Origin: Flavobacteriales bacterium UBA974
Lineage (GTDB): Bacteria; Bacteroidota; Bacteroidia; Flavobacteriales_D; Sanyastnellaceae
DNA length: 16,235 nucleotides
Assembly: GCA_002292405.1 (NCBI GenBank)
Contig: DBBW01000013.1
Coordinates: 1 to 16,235, forward strand
Direction of reading: 5' to 3'
Position numbers and translations under genes: made by a program. A model generated the notes under the pieces. It ran no database searches, had not been told where the DNA came from, and saw only the letters and a list, made by a program, of their open reading frames with translations. Below are positions 1 through 6,735 of the stretch, in pieces. How positions within the stretch are numbered: position 1 is the stretch's first letter; each line of letters starts with the position of its first letter.

Positions 1-222
1 TACAACCGTTGGGGCACGGTTGTATTCGAGCACATTGATTTTGGGCATTCCGCTGGATGGGATCCGGGAGTTGATGGAGCTCCAGAAGGGGTGTATTACT
101 ACGTACTCGAAATTCCTTGTAATGAAGGAGACCAAATCGTAACAGAGCAAGGAGACGAAATTACTGAGTTCGACTGCGATGGTATGGTACCATTTACAGG
201 TACGATACACCTATTCCGCTAG
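1..222 (+). CDS. 3' end of a T9SS-exported protein (type-B C-terminal sorting domain), partial
   Basis: This is the last 73 residues of a gene that begins left of the window; the reading frame starts at base 1 and ends at TAG 220-222. The visible protein begins YNRWGTVVFE, continues with an acidic WDPGVDG stretch and GVYYYVLEI, and ends GTIHLFR. This arrangement (NRWG..VFe, then W-G, then GvYyYv, then GtihL-r at the extreme C-terminus) is the signature of the gliding-motility-associated type-B C-terminal domain found on large surface adhesins and enzymes exported by the type IX secretion system of Bacteroidota. The domain directs passage through the outer membrane. What the protein does cannot be told, because everything upstream is missing. 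Its stop codon lies 12 bases inside the oppositely oriented DUF4494 gene. Confidence 0.85.
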   Translation, partial: YNRWGTVVFEHIDFGHSAGWDPGVDGAPEGVYYYVLEIPCNEGDQIVTEQGDEITEFDCDGMVPFTGTIHLFR

Positions 223-675
223 GACGGGCTCCGTCACAGGTGTCCATTCCTCAAGAGGGAATACCTCTGCAATCTTTTGATAGACTACTGAAGGGATGAT
301 GTATCCTACTTTAACTGCGTTCATATGTCCGGAAGCTTTGTCATACGCATCTCGTACATCGGCTGCTGATACGAGGATATATTGATTGGCCTCTTTTTCA
401 ACACCTTTGCTTTCGTCAACGGTAGTGAGCGATATCTTCACTCTAAACCACTTGTCGCACTCAGCAAAACGGATAACTTCGATCACTGTGGTCTTCGTGA
501 TTTGGGTTATTTCAAAAGGTCTAATGCCTTCAGCCTCAAGAATTTCAACCATTCGAGTCTCTGCCTCGGTATATGTGTAAGCATCTAAAACAAACTGCTC
601 TGTTTTCTTCGTTTCATTGCCCTCTGAATCGGGCTTCATATAACCAACCTTACAATTAAACCAATGCTTTTTCAT
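211..675 (-). CDS. DUF4494 family protein
   Basis: A 154-residue soluble protein with no signal peptide or membrane segment. It begins MKKHWFNCKVGYMKPD and has FVLDAYTYTEAETRM, KWFRVKISLTTVDE, ILVSAADVRDA and IPSVVYQKIAEVFP. This matches the pattern I know for DUF4494, a Bacteroidota-restricted family: W-F-x-C-K-V near the start, a D-A-x-(S/T)-x-TEAE segment, then a second W-F-x-x-K half. The two similar halves (WFNCKV near residue 5 and WFRVKI near 75) suggest an internal duplication. No function is established. The ATG at 673-675 is preceded by TAATTTTA with four bases between, which supports this start. The gene is divergent from pcm and overlaps the tail of the T9SS gene by 12 bases. Confidence 0.8.
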   Translation of the reverse strand: MKKHWFNCKVGYMKPDSEGNETKKTEQFVLDAYTYTEAETRMVEILEAEGIRPFEITQITKTTVIEVIRFAECDKWFRVKISLTTVDESKGVEKEANQYILVSAADVRDAYDKASGHMNAVKVGYIIPSVVYQKIAEVFPLEEWTPVTEPVLAE

Positions 676-679
676 ACAG

Positions 680-687
680 TAAAATTA
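680..687 (-). promoter_or_regulatory. Near-consensus Bacteroidota -7 element for the DUF4494 gene
   Basis: Read on the minus strand the octamer is TAATTTTA, one mismatch (last base) from TAnnTTTG. Four bases separate it from the ATG at 675. I do not see a well-spaced -33 TTG: a TTTG lies at 704-701, giving a spacer of only 13 bases. Confidence 0.35.
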
Positions 688-757
688 GGGGGCTTATTCA
701 CAAATTGATTTTTGAGAATTCCCACAATCTTTCCACAATTTTACCAAATCACTTCAC

Positions 758-765
758 TATCTTTC
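758..765 (+). promoter_or_regulatory. Near-consensus Bacteroidota -7 element for pcm
   Basis: TATCTTTC differs from TAnnTTTG only in the last base and ends five bases before the GTG at 771. No clear -33 element is visible. The position agrees with the other start-proximal octamers in the window. Confidence 0.35.
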
Positions 766-770
766 TTCTT

Positions 771-1433
771 GTGAAACGTGAAGATAATTATAGGCACAAA
801 GGCCTACGTAAACAGCTCGTGAAAGAGCTCCGCTCGCAAAAGATTTGTAGTGAGAAAATCCTTGCTGCCATTGCGAAGGTGCCTCGCCACTTCTTCTTAG
901 ACTCCACATTCGAACAATTTGCATATACGAATAAGGCATTTCCTATACCAGCAGGCCAAACAATTTCTCAACCTCAAACCGTAGCTCAACAATCTGAACT
1001 CCTGAATTGCTCACCCGGAGATAAAGTCCTCGAAATTGGTACCGGTTCTGGATATCAATGTGCAGTTCTGTGTGAGCTTGGTATGAAAGTATATTCTATT
1101 GAACGTCAAAAGGAACTCCACAACATGGCTGTGTCACTCCTTGCAGAAATGGGCTACGAACCCACACTCTATTACGGTGACGGGTATAAGGGAAAAGAAG
1201 TGTTCGCTCCTTACAAAGGGATTATCGTTACATGCGGCGCCCCAGAAGCTCCGAGCTCCCTTCTAGGCCAATTAACAATAGGGGGACGACTTGTTATCCC
1301 CGTCGGAGATTCTGGCGACGGGAAGAAGCAGCGAATGCTTACCTACGATCGTATCTCAGAAACTGAATTCACAAAACAAGATCACGGCTCTGCCGCATTC
1401 GTCCCCATGCTCGTGTCTAAGTCACGAGGATAA
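771..1433 (+). CDS. pcm: Protein-L-isoaspartate O-methyltransferase
   Basis: A 220-residue SAM-dependent enzyme that methylates L-isoaspartyl residues in aged cytosolic proteins so they can revert to aspartate. The N-terminal segment is NYRHKGLRKQLVKELRSQKI. It is followed by IPAGQTISQPQTVA (residues 59-72, the family's ISQP-x-x-VA substrate loop), then PGDKVLEIGTGSGYQ (82-96), the SAM-binding motif I, and VYSIERQKEL. GGRLVIPVGD and the C-terminal FVPM are also typical. The frame stays open to an ATG at 705, but that adds an unrelated 22-residue hydrophobic segment. GTG 771 gives the usual family N-terminus and follows a TATCTTTC element. The gene is divergent from DUF4494 and convergent with yciO. 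Confidence 0.93.
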   Translation: MKREDNYRHKGLRKQLVKELRSQKICSEKILAAIAKVPRHFFLDSTFEQFAYTNKAFPIPAGQTISQPQTVAQQSELLNCSPGDKVLEIGTGSGYQCAVLCELGMKVYSIERQKELHNMAVSLLAEMGYEPTLYYGDGYKGKEVFAPYKGIIVTCGAPEAPSSLLGQLTIGGRLVIPVGDSGDGKKQRMLTYDRISETEFTKQDHGSAAFVPMLVSKSRG

Positions 1434-1460
1434 TACACGAATAGAATTGGGCTCAGGCCC

Positions 1461-2081
1461 TTAAAGTATGCTTTCAATGTCTCCTCTTCCTTCTCTTATC
1501 ACCTCCGGAATGCCACTCGTGCAATCTATTACCGTCGAGGCGTAGAGCTCACCGAATCCACCTTGGATAACAGCATCGACATGATGCCCGTGTTTCTCCT
1601 CGATGAGTTCAGGGTCGGTCGTGTATTCTAAAATTTGGTCTTCATCATGAACAGAAGAAACCACGAGAGGCATCCCTATTTCTTCTAGAATTGCTTGAGC
1701 CACTTTGTTATCGGGTATACGAATACCTATCGTCTTTTTCGAACTACGAAACATCTTAGGAATATTTCCGCTTGCTTGAAGAATAAATGTGAAAGGACCT
1801 GGTAGGGCTCGCTTCATAAGTTTAAATACCTCGTTAGCGACTGGGCTAGTGTAATGACTTAAATCGCTGAGATCTTTACATAGGATAGAGAAATGCGCTT
1901 TATTAGATCGAATTCCTCGAATTCGAGCGATACGGTCAAATCCTTTGCGATTGCCAAGCATACTCGCGAAACTGTAAACGGTATCTGTAGGCATAACAAT
2001 CACCCCACCATTTTGAAGGATTTTGATCACTTCCCTAACTTTTCGGGGGTCAGGGTTGTCGGGGTGAATTGATAAGAGCAA
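1461..2081 (-). CDS. yciO: YciO-type Sua5/YrdC-domain protein
   Basis: A 206-residue single-domain YrdC-fold protein. It resembles E. coli YciO, also 206 residues, from end to end: IHPDNPDPRKV at the start, GGVIVMPTDTVYS (residues 25-37), RIARIRGIRS with the basic KxR-type region, FSILCKDLSDLS, PGPFTFIL, KTIGIRIPDN, STVIDCTSG and VIREGRGDIESIL at the end. The superfamily includes TsaC/Sua5, which makes threonylcarbamoyl-AMP for tRNA t6A. YciO members bind RNA or nucleotides, but an equal role in t6A synthesis should not be assumed. The start is TTG at 2079-2081: this places IHPDNP five residues from the N-terminus, close to E. coli YciO, and the next Met is at residue 30. It follows the transaldolase stop by five bases, so the two are co-transcribed. 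Confidence 0.88.
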   Translation of the reverse strand: MLLSIHPDNPDPRKVREVIKILQNGGVIVMPTDTVYSFASMLGNRKGFDRIARIRGIRSNKAHFSILCKDLSDLSHYTSPVANEVFKLMKRALPGPFTFILQASGNIPKMFRSSKKTIGIRIPDNKVAQAILEEIGMPLVVSSVHDEDQILEYTTDPELIEEKHGHHVDAVIQGGFGELYASTVIDCTSGIPEVIREGRGDIESIL

Positions 2082-2086
2082 GTTGT

Positions 2087-2743
2087 TTAGCTATTTGTCT
2101 TTGCGTGGTCCGCAAGAAATTGAGCTAGGCCAGCATCAGTTAGTGGGTGCTTGAGCAATCCGAGAATGGCGCTTAAAGGCCCGGTCATAACGTCAGCTCC
2201 AATTTGGGCACAGTTAACAATGTGCATCGTGTGACGAACGCTTGCTGCCAAAATTTGTGTAGAAAACTCGTAGTTGTCGTAGATCTCACGGATTGATTCG
2301 ATTAAATCCAAACCATCGGTAGAAATATCATCTAATCGGCCTATGAATGGACTCACGTATGTAGCTCCAGCTTTAGCTGCAAGAAGAGCTTGTCCAGAAG
2401 AGAAAACGAGCGTACAGTTTGTGCGAATGCCCTTTGAAGTGAAGTAAGAAATAGCACGAATACCATCTTTAATCATAGGGATTTTAACAACGATATTATC
2501 GTGGAGTGCAGCGAGAACTTCTCCCTCTTTAATCATTCCTTCGTAATCGGTAGCGATAACTTCCGCGGAAACATCTCCGTCAACAATTTCACAAATTGCT
2601 TTGTAATGTGCGATTACATTGTCGTGACCACTGATACCTTCTTTCGCCATGAGTGAAGGATTGGTGGTAACTCCATCAAGGATTCCGAAGTTTTGAGCTT
2701 CACGAATTTGGTCTAAGTTAGCTGTGTCGATGAAAAATTTCAT
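2087..2743 (-). CDS. tal: Small-type transaldolase (TalC/FSA family)
   Basis: A 218-residue class I aldolase of the short transaldolase/fructose-6-phosphate aldolase family, which moves a dihydroxyacetone unit between sugar phosphates in the non-oxidative pentose phosphate pathway. It opens [30 protein letters not shown] (residues 23-36) is the family signature. [12 protein letters not shown] carries the expected Schiff-base lysine at K87. [32 protein letters not shown] is the second conserved block. The size matches B. subtilis/TalC-type enzymes, and transaldolase rather than FSA activity is the likelier call, though sequence alone does not decide it. It is the first gene of the tal-yciO pair. 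TAATTTTG lies 40 bases upstream, so its transcript probably has a real leader, unlike several neighbours. Confidence 0.92.
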   Translation of the reverse strand: MKFFIDTANLDQIREAQNFGILDGVTTNPSLMAKEGISGHDNVIAHYKAICEIVDGDVSAEVIATDYEGMIKEGEVLAALHDNIVVKIPMIKDGIRAISYFTSKGIRTNCTLVFSSGQALLAAKAGATYVSPFIGRLDDISTDGLDLIESIREIYDNYEFSTQILAASVRHTMHIVNCAQIGADVMTGPLSAILGLLKHPLTDAGLAQFLADHAKTNS

Positions 2744-2783
2744 TGAATGAAAAATTGAATTGTTAGAAGGATTGATTTAGGTG

Positions 2784-2791
2784 CAAAATTA
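2784..2791 (-). promoter_or_regulatory. Bacteroidota -7 promoter element for tal-yciO
   Basis: On the minus strand this reads TAATTTTG, an exact match to TAnnTTTG, 40 bases upstream of the transaldolase ATG. No convincing -33 TTG was found at the usual spacing. It lies between the divergent transaldolase and zinc-finger genes. Confidence 0.5.
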
Positions 2792-2805
2792 GCCATCTTG
2801 TGGTC

Positions 2806-3138
2806 ATGTTAAGCGAGAAAGATAAGATAGATATTCGTGAGCGAATTGAATCGAAGATGGCGGAAGTCTCTGAGCGCATCCAAGAGTATAAGGAATTAAC
2901 AAAACCCACACCTCCATCTGTAGCTATAGGTAGAGTTAGCAGGATGGATGCGATTAATAACAGGAGTATAAACGAGGCGGCATTAAGACAGTTGGAAGTA
3001 AAGTTGAAAGGGTTAGAGTCAGCAATTTATAGGTTGAATGATGATAAGTTTGGTAGATGTCTAGGTTGTGGCGATATGATTCCAATCGGCAGGATAATTC
3101 TTGTTCCTGGAGCAACTAAATGCGTGAGTTGCAGTTAA
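2806..3138 (+). CDS. DksA/TraR-type C4 zinc-finger protein
   Basis: About 110 residues from ATG 2806; a GTG at 2800 in the same frame adds two residues and cannot be excluded. The N-terminal half is charged and helical (KDKIDIRERIESKMAEVSERIQEYKEL), as in the DksA coiled coil. The middle has IGRVSRMDAINN, a stretch typical of short TraR/YbiI-like proteins. The C-terminus is CLGCGDMIPIGRI...KCVSC, a C-x2-C-x17-C-x2-C zinc finger with the spacing of DksA/TraR. Proteins of this group bind the RNA polymerase secondary channel. This short one lacks the DxxDxA tip of true DksA, so a DksA-equivalent ppGpp role is not implied. The lipoprotein gene starts nine bases after its stop but behind its own TAACTTTG element. 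Confidence 0.87.
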   Translation: MLSEKDKIDIRERIESKMAEVSERIQEYKELTKPTPPSVAIGRVSRMDAINNRSINEAALRQLEVKLKGLESAIYRLNDDKFGRCLGCGDMIPIGRIILVPGATKCVSCS

Positions 3139-3143
3139 CTTTG
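3136..3143 (+). promoter_or_regulatory. Bacteroidota -7 element abutting the lipoprotein start
   Basis: TAACTTTG matches TAnnTTTG exactly and ends four bases before the GTG at 3148. It overlaps the stop codon of the preceding zinc-finger gene. No -33 TTG is seen at 17-23 bases. If used, transcription would start at or within a base or two of the start codon. Confidence 0.5.
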
Positions 3144-3147
3144 CCTT

Positions 3148-4029
3148 GTGAAAATTAATATCGTATATTTTATTGGTATTTTATTATTAAGTCTATTCTC
3201 TGTTTTAATAACAGGTTGTGGCCTTTGGGATAACGAAATGGTTGAGCCACATACGATTATAGTACCGTCCTTTCATTTCTCAACAGATGAAGATGAAGGA
3301 ACAGACTCAAATAATATTGCTGAGATATGGGTTTATTCTGAGACGGATGTTTTAGGTGTTTTCCCCCTTCCTGCAACAATCCCAGTCTTACAAGAAAATG
3401 GAGAAGATGTGGTGCATATAACACTTCTTCCTGGAGTGAGAGTAAATGGTATTTCTTCAACTCGGAAGCCTTACCCATTTTATGAAGTTTTAGAATTGGA
3501 TTTTAATTATGTGCCGGGAGGAGTTGATACGGTTGAATTTAATTCTCATTATGCCACAGGAGTAGAGATTATTTTATCTGAAAATTTTGAGTCTGCGAAT
3601 AGATTTCAGGCCAGTTCTACAAGTACTGCTGAAGTTGTTAGAACTTTTGATCCAGCTTGGGTTTTCGAAGGAGCGGTAAGTGGTTTAATAATGTTATCTG
3701 AGGACGCGTCACATGTTACCTCAACTACTCAAGAGCAGCTTTATGATTTAACAGGCGATGTTGCTACATTCTTAGAGTTTAATTACAGATGTGATAACTC
3801 ATTTGCTGTGGGGCTGGAAGCAATTGGAGGGATTACCCCCGAGCGAACGCCTATTATTGTTCTTAACCCTACTGGGGAAGAATGGAATAAAATGTATTTA
3901 GATTTGGGTCCTTTTTTACGTTCTACACCAACGGCTTATGGCTATGAGGTGACCCTTGATGCAATTTTAGATATGGGGAAAGAAAGTGGGTATGTAGTTG
4001 TTGATAATTTTAAAATAGTCCATTATTAA
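3148..4029 (+). CDS. Unknown lipoprotein next to the glycosylphosphotransferase
   Basis: A 293-residue predicted lipoprotein starting at GTG. Residues 1-23 are a lipoprotein signal peptide (MKIN, then a hydrophobic run) ending in the lipobox ITGC with the lipidated cysteine at C24. The mature part is acidic near the start (TDEDEGTD). It then has IAEIWVYSETDVLGVFPLPATIPVL, VHITLLPGVRVNGISSTRKPYPFYE and a beta-rich C-terminal half containing LSENFES and LEFNYRCDNSFAVGLEA, which may be a beta-sandwich (inference). I believe similar lipoproteins occur beside sugar transferases in related bacteria, but know no named domain. The stop overlaps the next ATG by one base (TAATG), so translation is probably coupled. 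Third-position GC in its first 50 codons is about 22% by hand count, clearly lower than in genes outside this run. Its function is unknown. Confidence 0.75.
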   Translation: MKINIVYFIGILLLSLFSVLITGCGLWDNEMVEPHTIIVPSFHFSTDEDEGTDSNNIAEIWVYSETDVLGVFPLPATIPVLQENGEDVVHITLLPGVRVNGISSTRKPYPFYEVLELDFNYVPGGVDTVEFNSHYATGVEIILSENFESANRFQASSTSTAEVVRTFDPAWVFEGAVSGLIMLSEDASHVTSTTQEQLYDLTGDVATFLEFNYRCDNSFAVGLEAIGGITPERTPIIVLNPTGEEWNKMYLDLGPFLRSTPTAYGYEVTLDAILDMGKESGYVVVDNFKIVHY

Positions 4030-5459
4030 TGAAGCAGGGGCAAAGGGTGAATAAGTTACTGCCATGGATCTACATAGCTTCTGATATTGTTGCTGCGGGA
4101 ATTGCATGGACGGGTCTGTTTATTCATAGAAAGGTTGATATTGAACGGGTTTGGTCTATGAATTCAGACACCTGGATATTTGATGAAAATTACTACTTAG
4201 GTATTTTATTTGTGCCTATTTTCTGGATGTGTTTATATGCTGTTTTAGGGATGTATGCTGACCCTATAAGAAGGCATAAAGCATTAGAAATAGCCCAAAC
4301 CTCTAGAGCTACTGCTGTAGGCTCGCTAGCACTTTTTTTCGTTTTGTTGTTAGACGATGTAGTGGTTGATTATAATCATTATTACTCGTCTTTAGGAGTT
4401 CTTGTAGCGTTGCACTTCAGCTTGACGTCTGTAGGACGTTGGTTAATCGTTTCAAGAACTTTAAAACTCATAAGAAATGGTTCTTGGGCATTTAGAACTT
4501 TATTAGTGGGTGGAGCAGAGACGGCAGTTCAGTTGGCTGCAGATTTGAAAGACGAAGCTTTGAGTTCTGGATTTAATCTACTTGGATTTATTCAGGTAAA
4601 TAATGCGGAGCCCGCGATGGCTCTTACACTTAATAGGCTTGGAGGAATAGACGATATTGATGATATCTTGAAGAAGTACGATATCGAAGAGGTTATCGTG
4701 GCTGTTGAACCGGCAGACAGAGAAAGAACGGTTAAACTTATTGTTAATTTAGAAGGCAAGGGGGTGTCGATTAAAGTAGTACCTGGACTTTATGATTTGT
4801 TAAGTGGAAATGTGAAAACGGGAGCAGTTTATGGTACACCGTTAATTCATGTTGATAGATTAGTTATGCCACATTGGCAAATCGTTATTAAAAGGGCAAT
4901 TGACATATTTGCTTCGATTTGTGCTTTAATACTGTTATTTCCTTTAATGGTATTTCTTGCAATTTCTGTCATGCGATCCTCTAAGGGTGGTGTGTTTTAT
5001 ACCCAACAAAGAATAGGAAGATTTGGGCTGCCTTTTAAAATCATTAAGTTCAGAACTATGGTTATTGATGCTGAGAGTGGAGGTACTCCTCAGCTTAGTT
5101 CAGGTTCAGATCCGCGGGTTACTTCTTCAGGTATTTGGATGCGTAAAATGAGGTTTGATGAACTTCCGCAGTTTTATAATGTTATCGTAGGAGAAATGTC
5201 ATTGGTAGGACCTCGACCGGAACGTCAATACTATATCGATAAAATCAAAGAAAAAGCCCCTCATTTTTCTCATCTTCAAAAGGTAAGGCCAGGGATAACA
5301 TCTTGGGGTCAGGTGAAATACGGCTATGCAGAGAACCTTTCTGAAATGCTGCAAAGGCTACGTTTTGACATAATGTACATAGAGAATATGTCTTTGGCTT
5401 TAGATTTTAAAATTTTAGCTTATACAGTGATCACTGTTTTGAAAGGTAAGGGCAAGTAA
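4029..5459 (+). CDS. Polyprenyl glycosylphosphotransferase (initiating sugar transferase)
   Basis: A 476-residue inner-membrane enzyme of the PHPT type (WbaP/WcaJ-like), which moves a sugar-1-phosphate from a nucleotide sugar to undecaprenyl phosphate to prime glycan synthesis. Four N-terminal membrane segments lie roughly within residues 12-31, 57-75, 95-110 and 120-140. A Rossmann-like middle domain starts at FRTLLVGGAE (155-164). The re-entrant hydrophobic helix follows KRAIDI (288-312). The catalytic domain has GRFGLPFKIIKFRTM (330-344), FDELPQFYNV (376-385, with the Asp-Glu catalytic pair at 377-378), MSLVGPRPE (390-398) and RPGITSWGQV (420-429). All expected motifs are present, so it should be active; the sugar it uses cannot be told. 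Unusually, no other glycosyltransferase, flippase or polymerase lies nearby. It overlaps the lipoprotein stop by one base. Confidence 0.92.
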   Translation: MKQGQRVNKLLPWIYIASDIVAAGIAWTGLFIHRKVDIERVWSMNSDTWIFDENYYLGILFVPIFWMCLYAVLGMYADPIRRHKALEIAQTSRATAVGSLALFFVLLLDDVVVDYNHYYSSLGVLVALHFSLTSVGRWLIVSRTLKLIRNGSWAFRTLLVGGAETAVQLAADLKDEALSSGFNLLGFIQVNNAEPAMALTLNRLGGIDDIDDILKKYDIEEVIVAVEPADRERTVKLIVNLEGKGVSIKVVPGLYDLLSGNVKTGAVYGTPLIHVDRLVMPHWQIVIKRAIDIFASICALILLFPLMVFLAISVMRSSKGGVFYTQQRIGRFGLPFKIIKFRTMVIDAESGGTPQLSSGSDPRVTSSGIWMRKMRFDELPQFYNVIVGEMSLVGPRPERQYYIDKIKEKAPHFSHLQKVRPGITSWGQVKYGYAENLSEMLQRLRFDIMYIENMSLALDFKILAYTVITVLKGKGK

Positions 5460-5467
5460 TAGATTTA

Positions 5468-6724
5468 GTGAAACGATTTGATTTATCACTCGTTTTTTTA
5501 CATAATTTTCCCGACCTTCGTTTTATCACTACTTACTTTAAAAACTGGACTCATCATTCTGGTCACAGCATTCTTTTTTCTATGCTGTGGTTGTTTATGG
5601 TGTTGTTACTTTCCCTTGATACTCTTCAAGCCCAAACCGATCATTCTCGATTGGTTGGGTCTAGAGAGGGTAAGTTGATCGTGAACTATTGGAGTTCTGC
5701 AACTGATCCAGAAGTTGAAGAGTTAAAAAGTCTTATGGTTGATGCTATTGAGATATACTTGAATGGAGCTGTTGATGTCGTTGATGGTGATGTGACATGG
5801 AAAGCTAGCCTAAGAGTCATAAAAAAGGACATCAATACAATCGTTCGCGATATGATGGTTTTGGGCAAGTTTAAAGAAAGAGTCTCTTTTGATGGGTTTT
5901 CTGATGAAGTAGATGTATTGCTGTCCGATGTCCAGGAATTAGACTCGAGAGATGTAACTCGATACATGAACTCCTCAGATATTCCCTTCGAAAAGCGTTT
6001 TTACTTTTTAGTTCAATCTCGGATTCAGGAAGTAATACTTCAAGCAGGGATTGAGTTGGGGAGCTATGTAAACCATGGACTCCTTGCATTGGTGGGTGTG
6101 ACTGAAGAAGCAATTAGCACAAATGAAATAGAAGATTGGCAGAATTTTGATCCCAATTCACCATTAAAACCTATTGAAATAGATTTTTCATTAGAAACAA
6201 TGAGCCTAGTTAATTCAGCTGACAACAGTGTGCTGCCTTCTATAGGTATTGCCACAGAATCTTCATTTGAATCAAGCTTATTAAACAGGGTAATCATGCT
6301 TCTCGAAGAAAATTCACGAAGGATACAAAATCTTGAGGATAGACATGGGGATCATCTGTCAAATGGTGTGTCAGAAAACGGGAATCTTCCAGCAATAAAA
6401 AACATCCCTGATAAGTTCGATATCAGATTTTATAATGGGAGCTACGATTTATCAATAAACGCTCAGCTATACCTAAATGAGGTAGTCGGATTGTTGTTTA
6501 GATATCCTCAAGTCAGGGCGTTGTGTACTGGACATTCGGGTGTTTTAGAAGAAAGCGAGGATAATTTGGACTTGTCTAAAGCAAGAGCGAAAGCAGTGCG
6601 TGACTTCATCTTAGAGAGTGGAATAACATCTGAAAGGGTTATTATGAATTTCTTCGGAGAAGAACAATCTGAAAATAATGGTTCGAAGGATAGAAGAGTA
6701 ATTATCACTTTCTTTGCAGACTGA
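5468..6724 (+). CDS. Exported protein with C-terminal OmpA-like domain
   Basis: A 418-residue protein from GTG 5468. An ATG at 5582 would give a cleaner signal peptide (MLWLFMVLLLSLDTLQAQ) and 380 residues; both starts are plausible. The central part (about 60-260) matches nothing I recognise and is rich in acidic and helical sequence. Residues 266-291 (LLNRVIMLLEENSRRIQNLEDR) look like a short coiled coil. Residues 315-418 are an OmpA/MotB-like domain: IRFYNGSYDLS, VRALCTGHSG, NLDLSKARAKAVRDFI, ERVIMNFFGEE and KDRRVIITF. The arginine of LSKARA (R373), which contacts peptidoglycan in OmpA, is kept. The aspartate of the usual GHTD is glycine here (GHSG, 355-358), so classical diaminopimelate binding is doubtful. 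The gene follows the sugar transferase by eight bases, suggesting a shared envelope role. Confidence 0.8.
   Translation: MKRFDLSLVFLHNFPDLRFITTYFKNWTHHSGHSILFSMLWLFMVLLLSLDTLQAQTDHSRLVGSREGKLIVNYWSSATDPEVEELKSLMVDAIEIYLNGAVDVVDGDVTWKASLRVIKKDINTIVRDMMVLGKFKERVSFDGFSDEVDVLLSDVQELDSRDVTRYMNSSDIPFEKRFYFLVQSRIQEVILQAGIELGSYVNHGLLALVGVTEEAISTNEIEDWQNFDPNSPLKPIEIDFSLETMSLVNSADNSVLPSIGIATESSFESSLLNRVIMLLEENSRRIQNLEDRHGDHLSNGVSENGNLPAIKNIPDKFDIRFYNGSYDLSINAQLYLNEVVGLLFRYPQVRALCTGHSGVLEESEDNLDLSKARAKAVRDFILESGITSERVIMNFFGEEQSENNGSKDRRVIITFFAD
5477..5510 (+). promoter_or_regulatory. Possible promoter ahead of the OmpA-domain gene
   Basis: TTTG at 5477-5480 and TAATTTTC at 5503-5510 are separated by 22 bases, close to the Bacteroidota -33/-7 spacing, with one mismatch in the -7 octamer. 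It lies just inside the longer GTG reading and would serve only the shorter ATG 5582 form. In AT-rich DNA such a pair can arise by chance. Confidence 0.2.
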
Positions 6725-6735
6725 TAAGTGAACAC

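Noticed and set aside
1449..1460. GGGC-TCAG-GCCC inverted repeat between pcm and yciO as a bidirectional terminator
   Set aside because: The stem is only four base pairs, flanked by mismatches, and has no T-tract on either strand. It is too weak to annotate.
5478..5678. Open frame for a 66-residue hydrophobic peptide on the plus strand
   Set aside because: It lies entirely within the OmpA-domain gene region in another frame. Its hydrophobicity comes from the T-rich signal-peptide DNA, and no start signal was seen.
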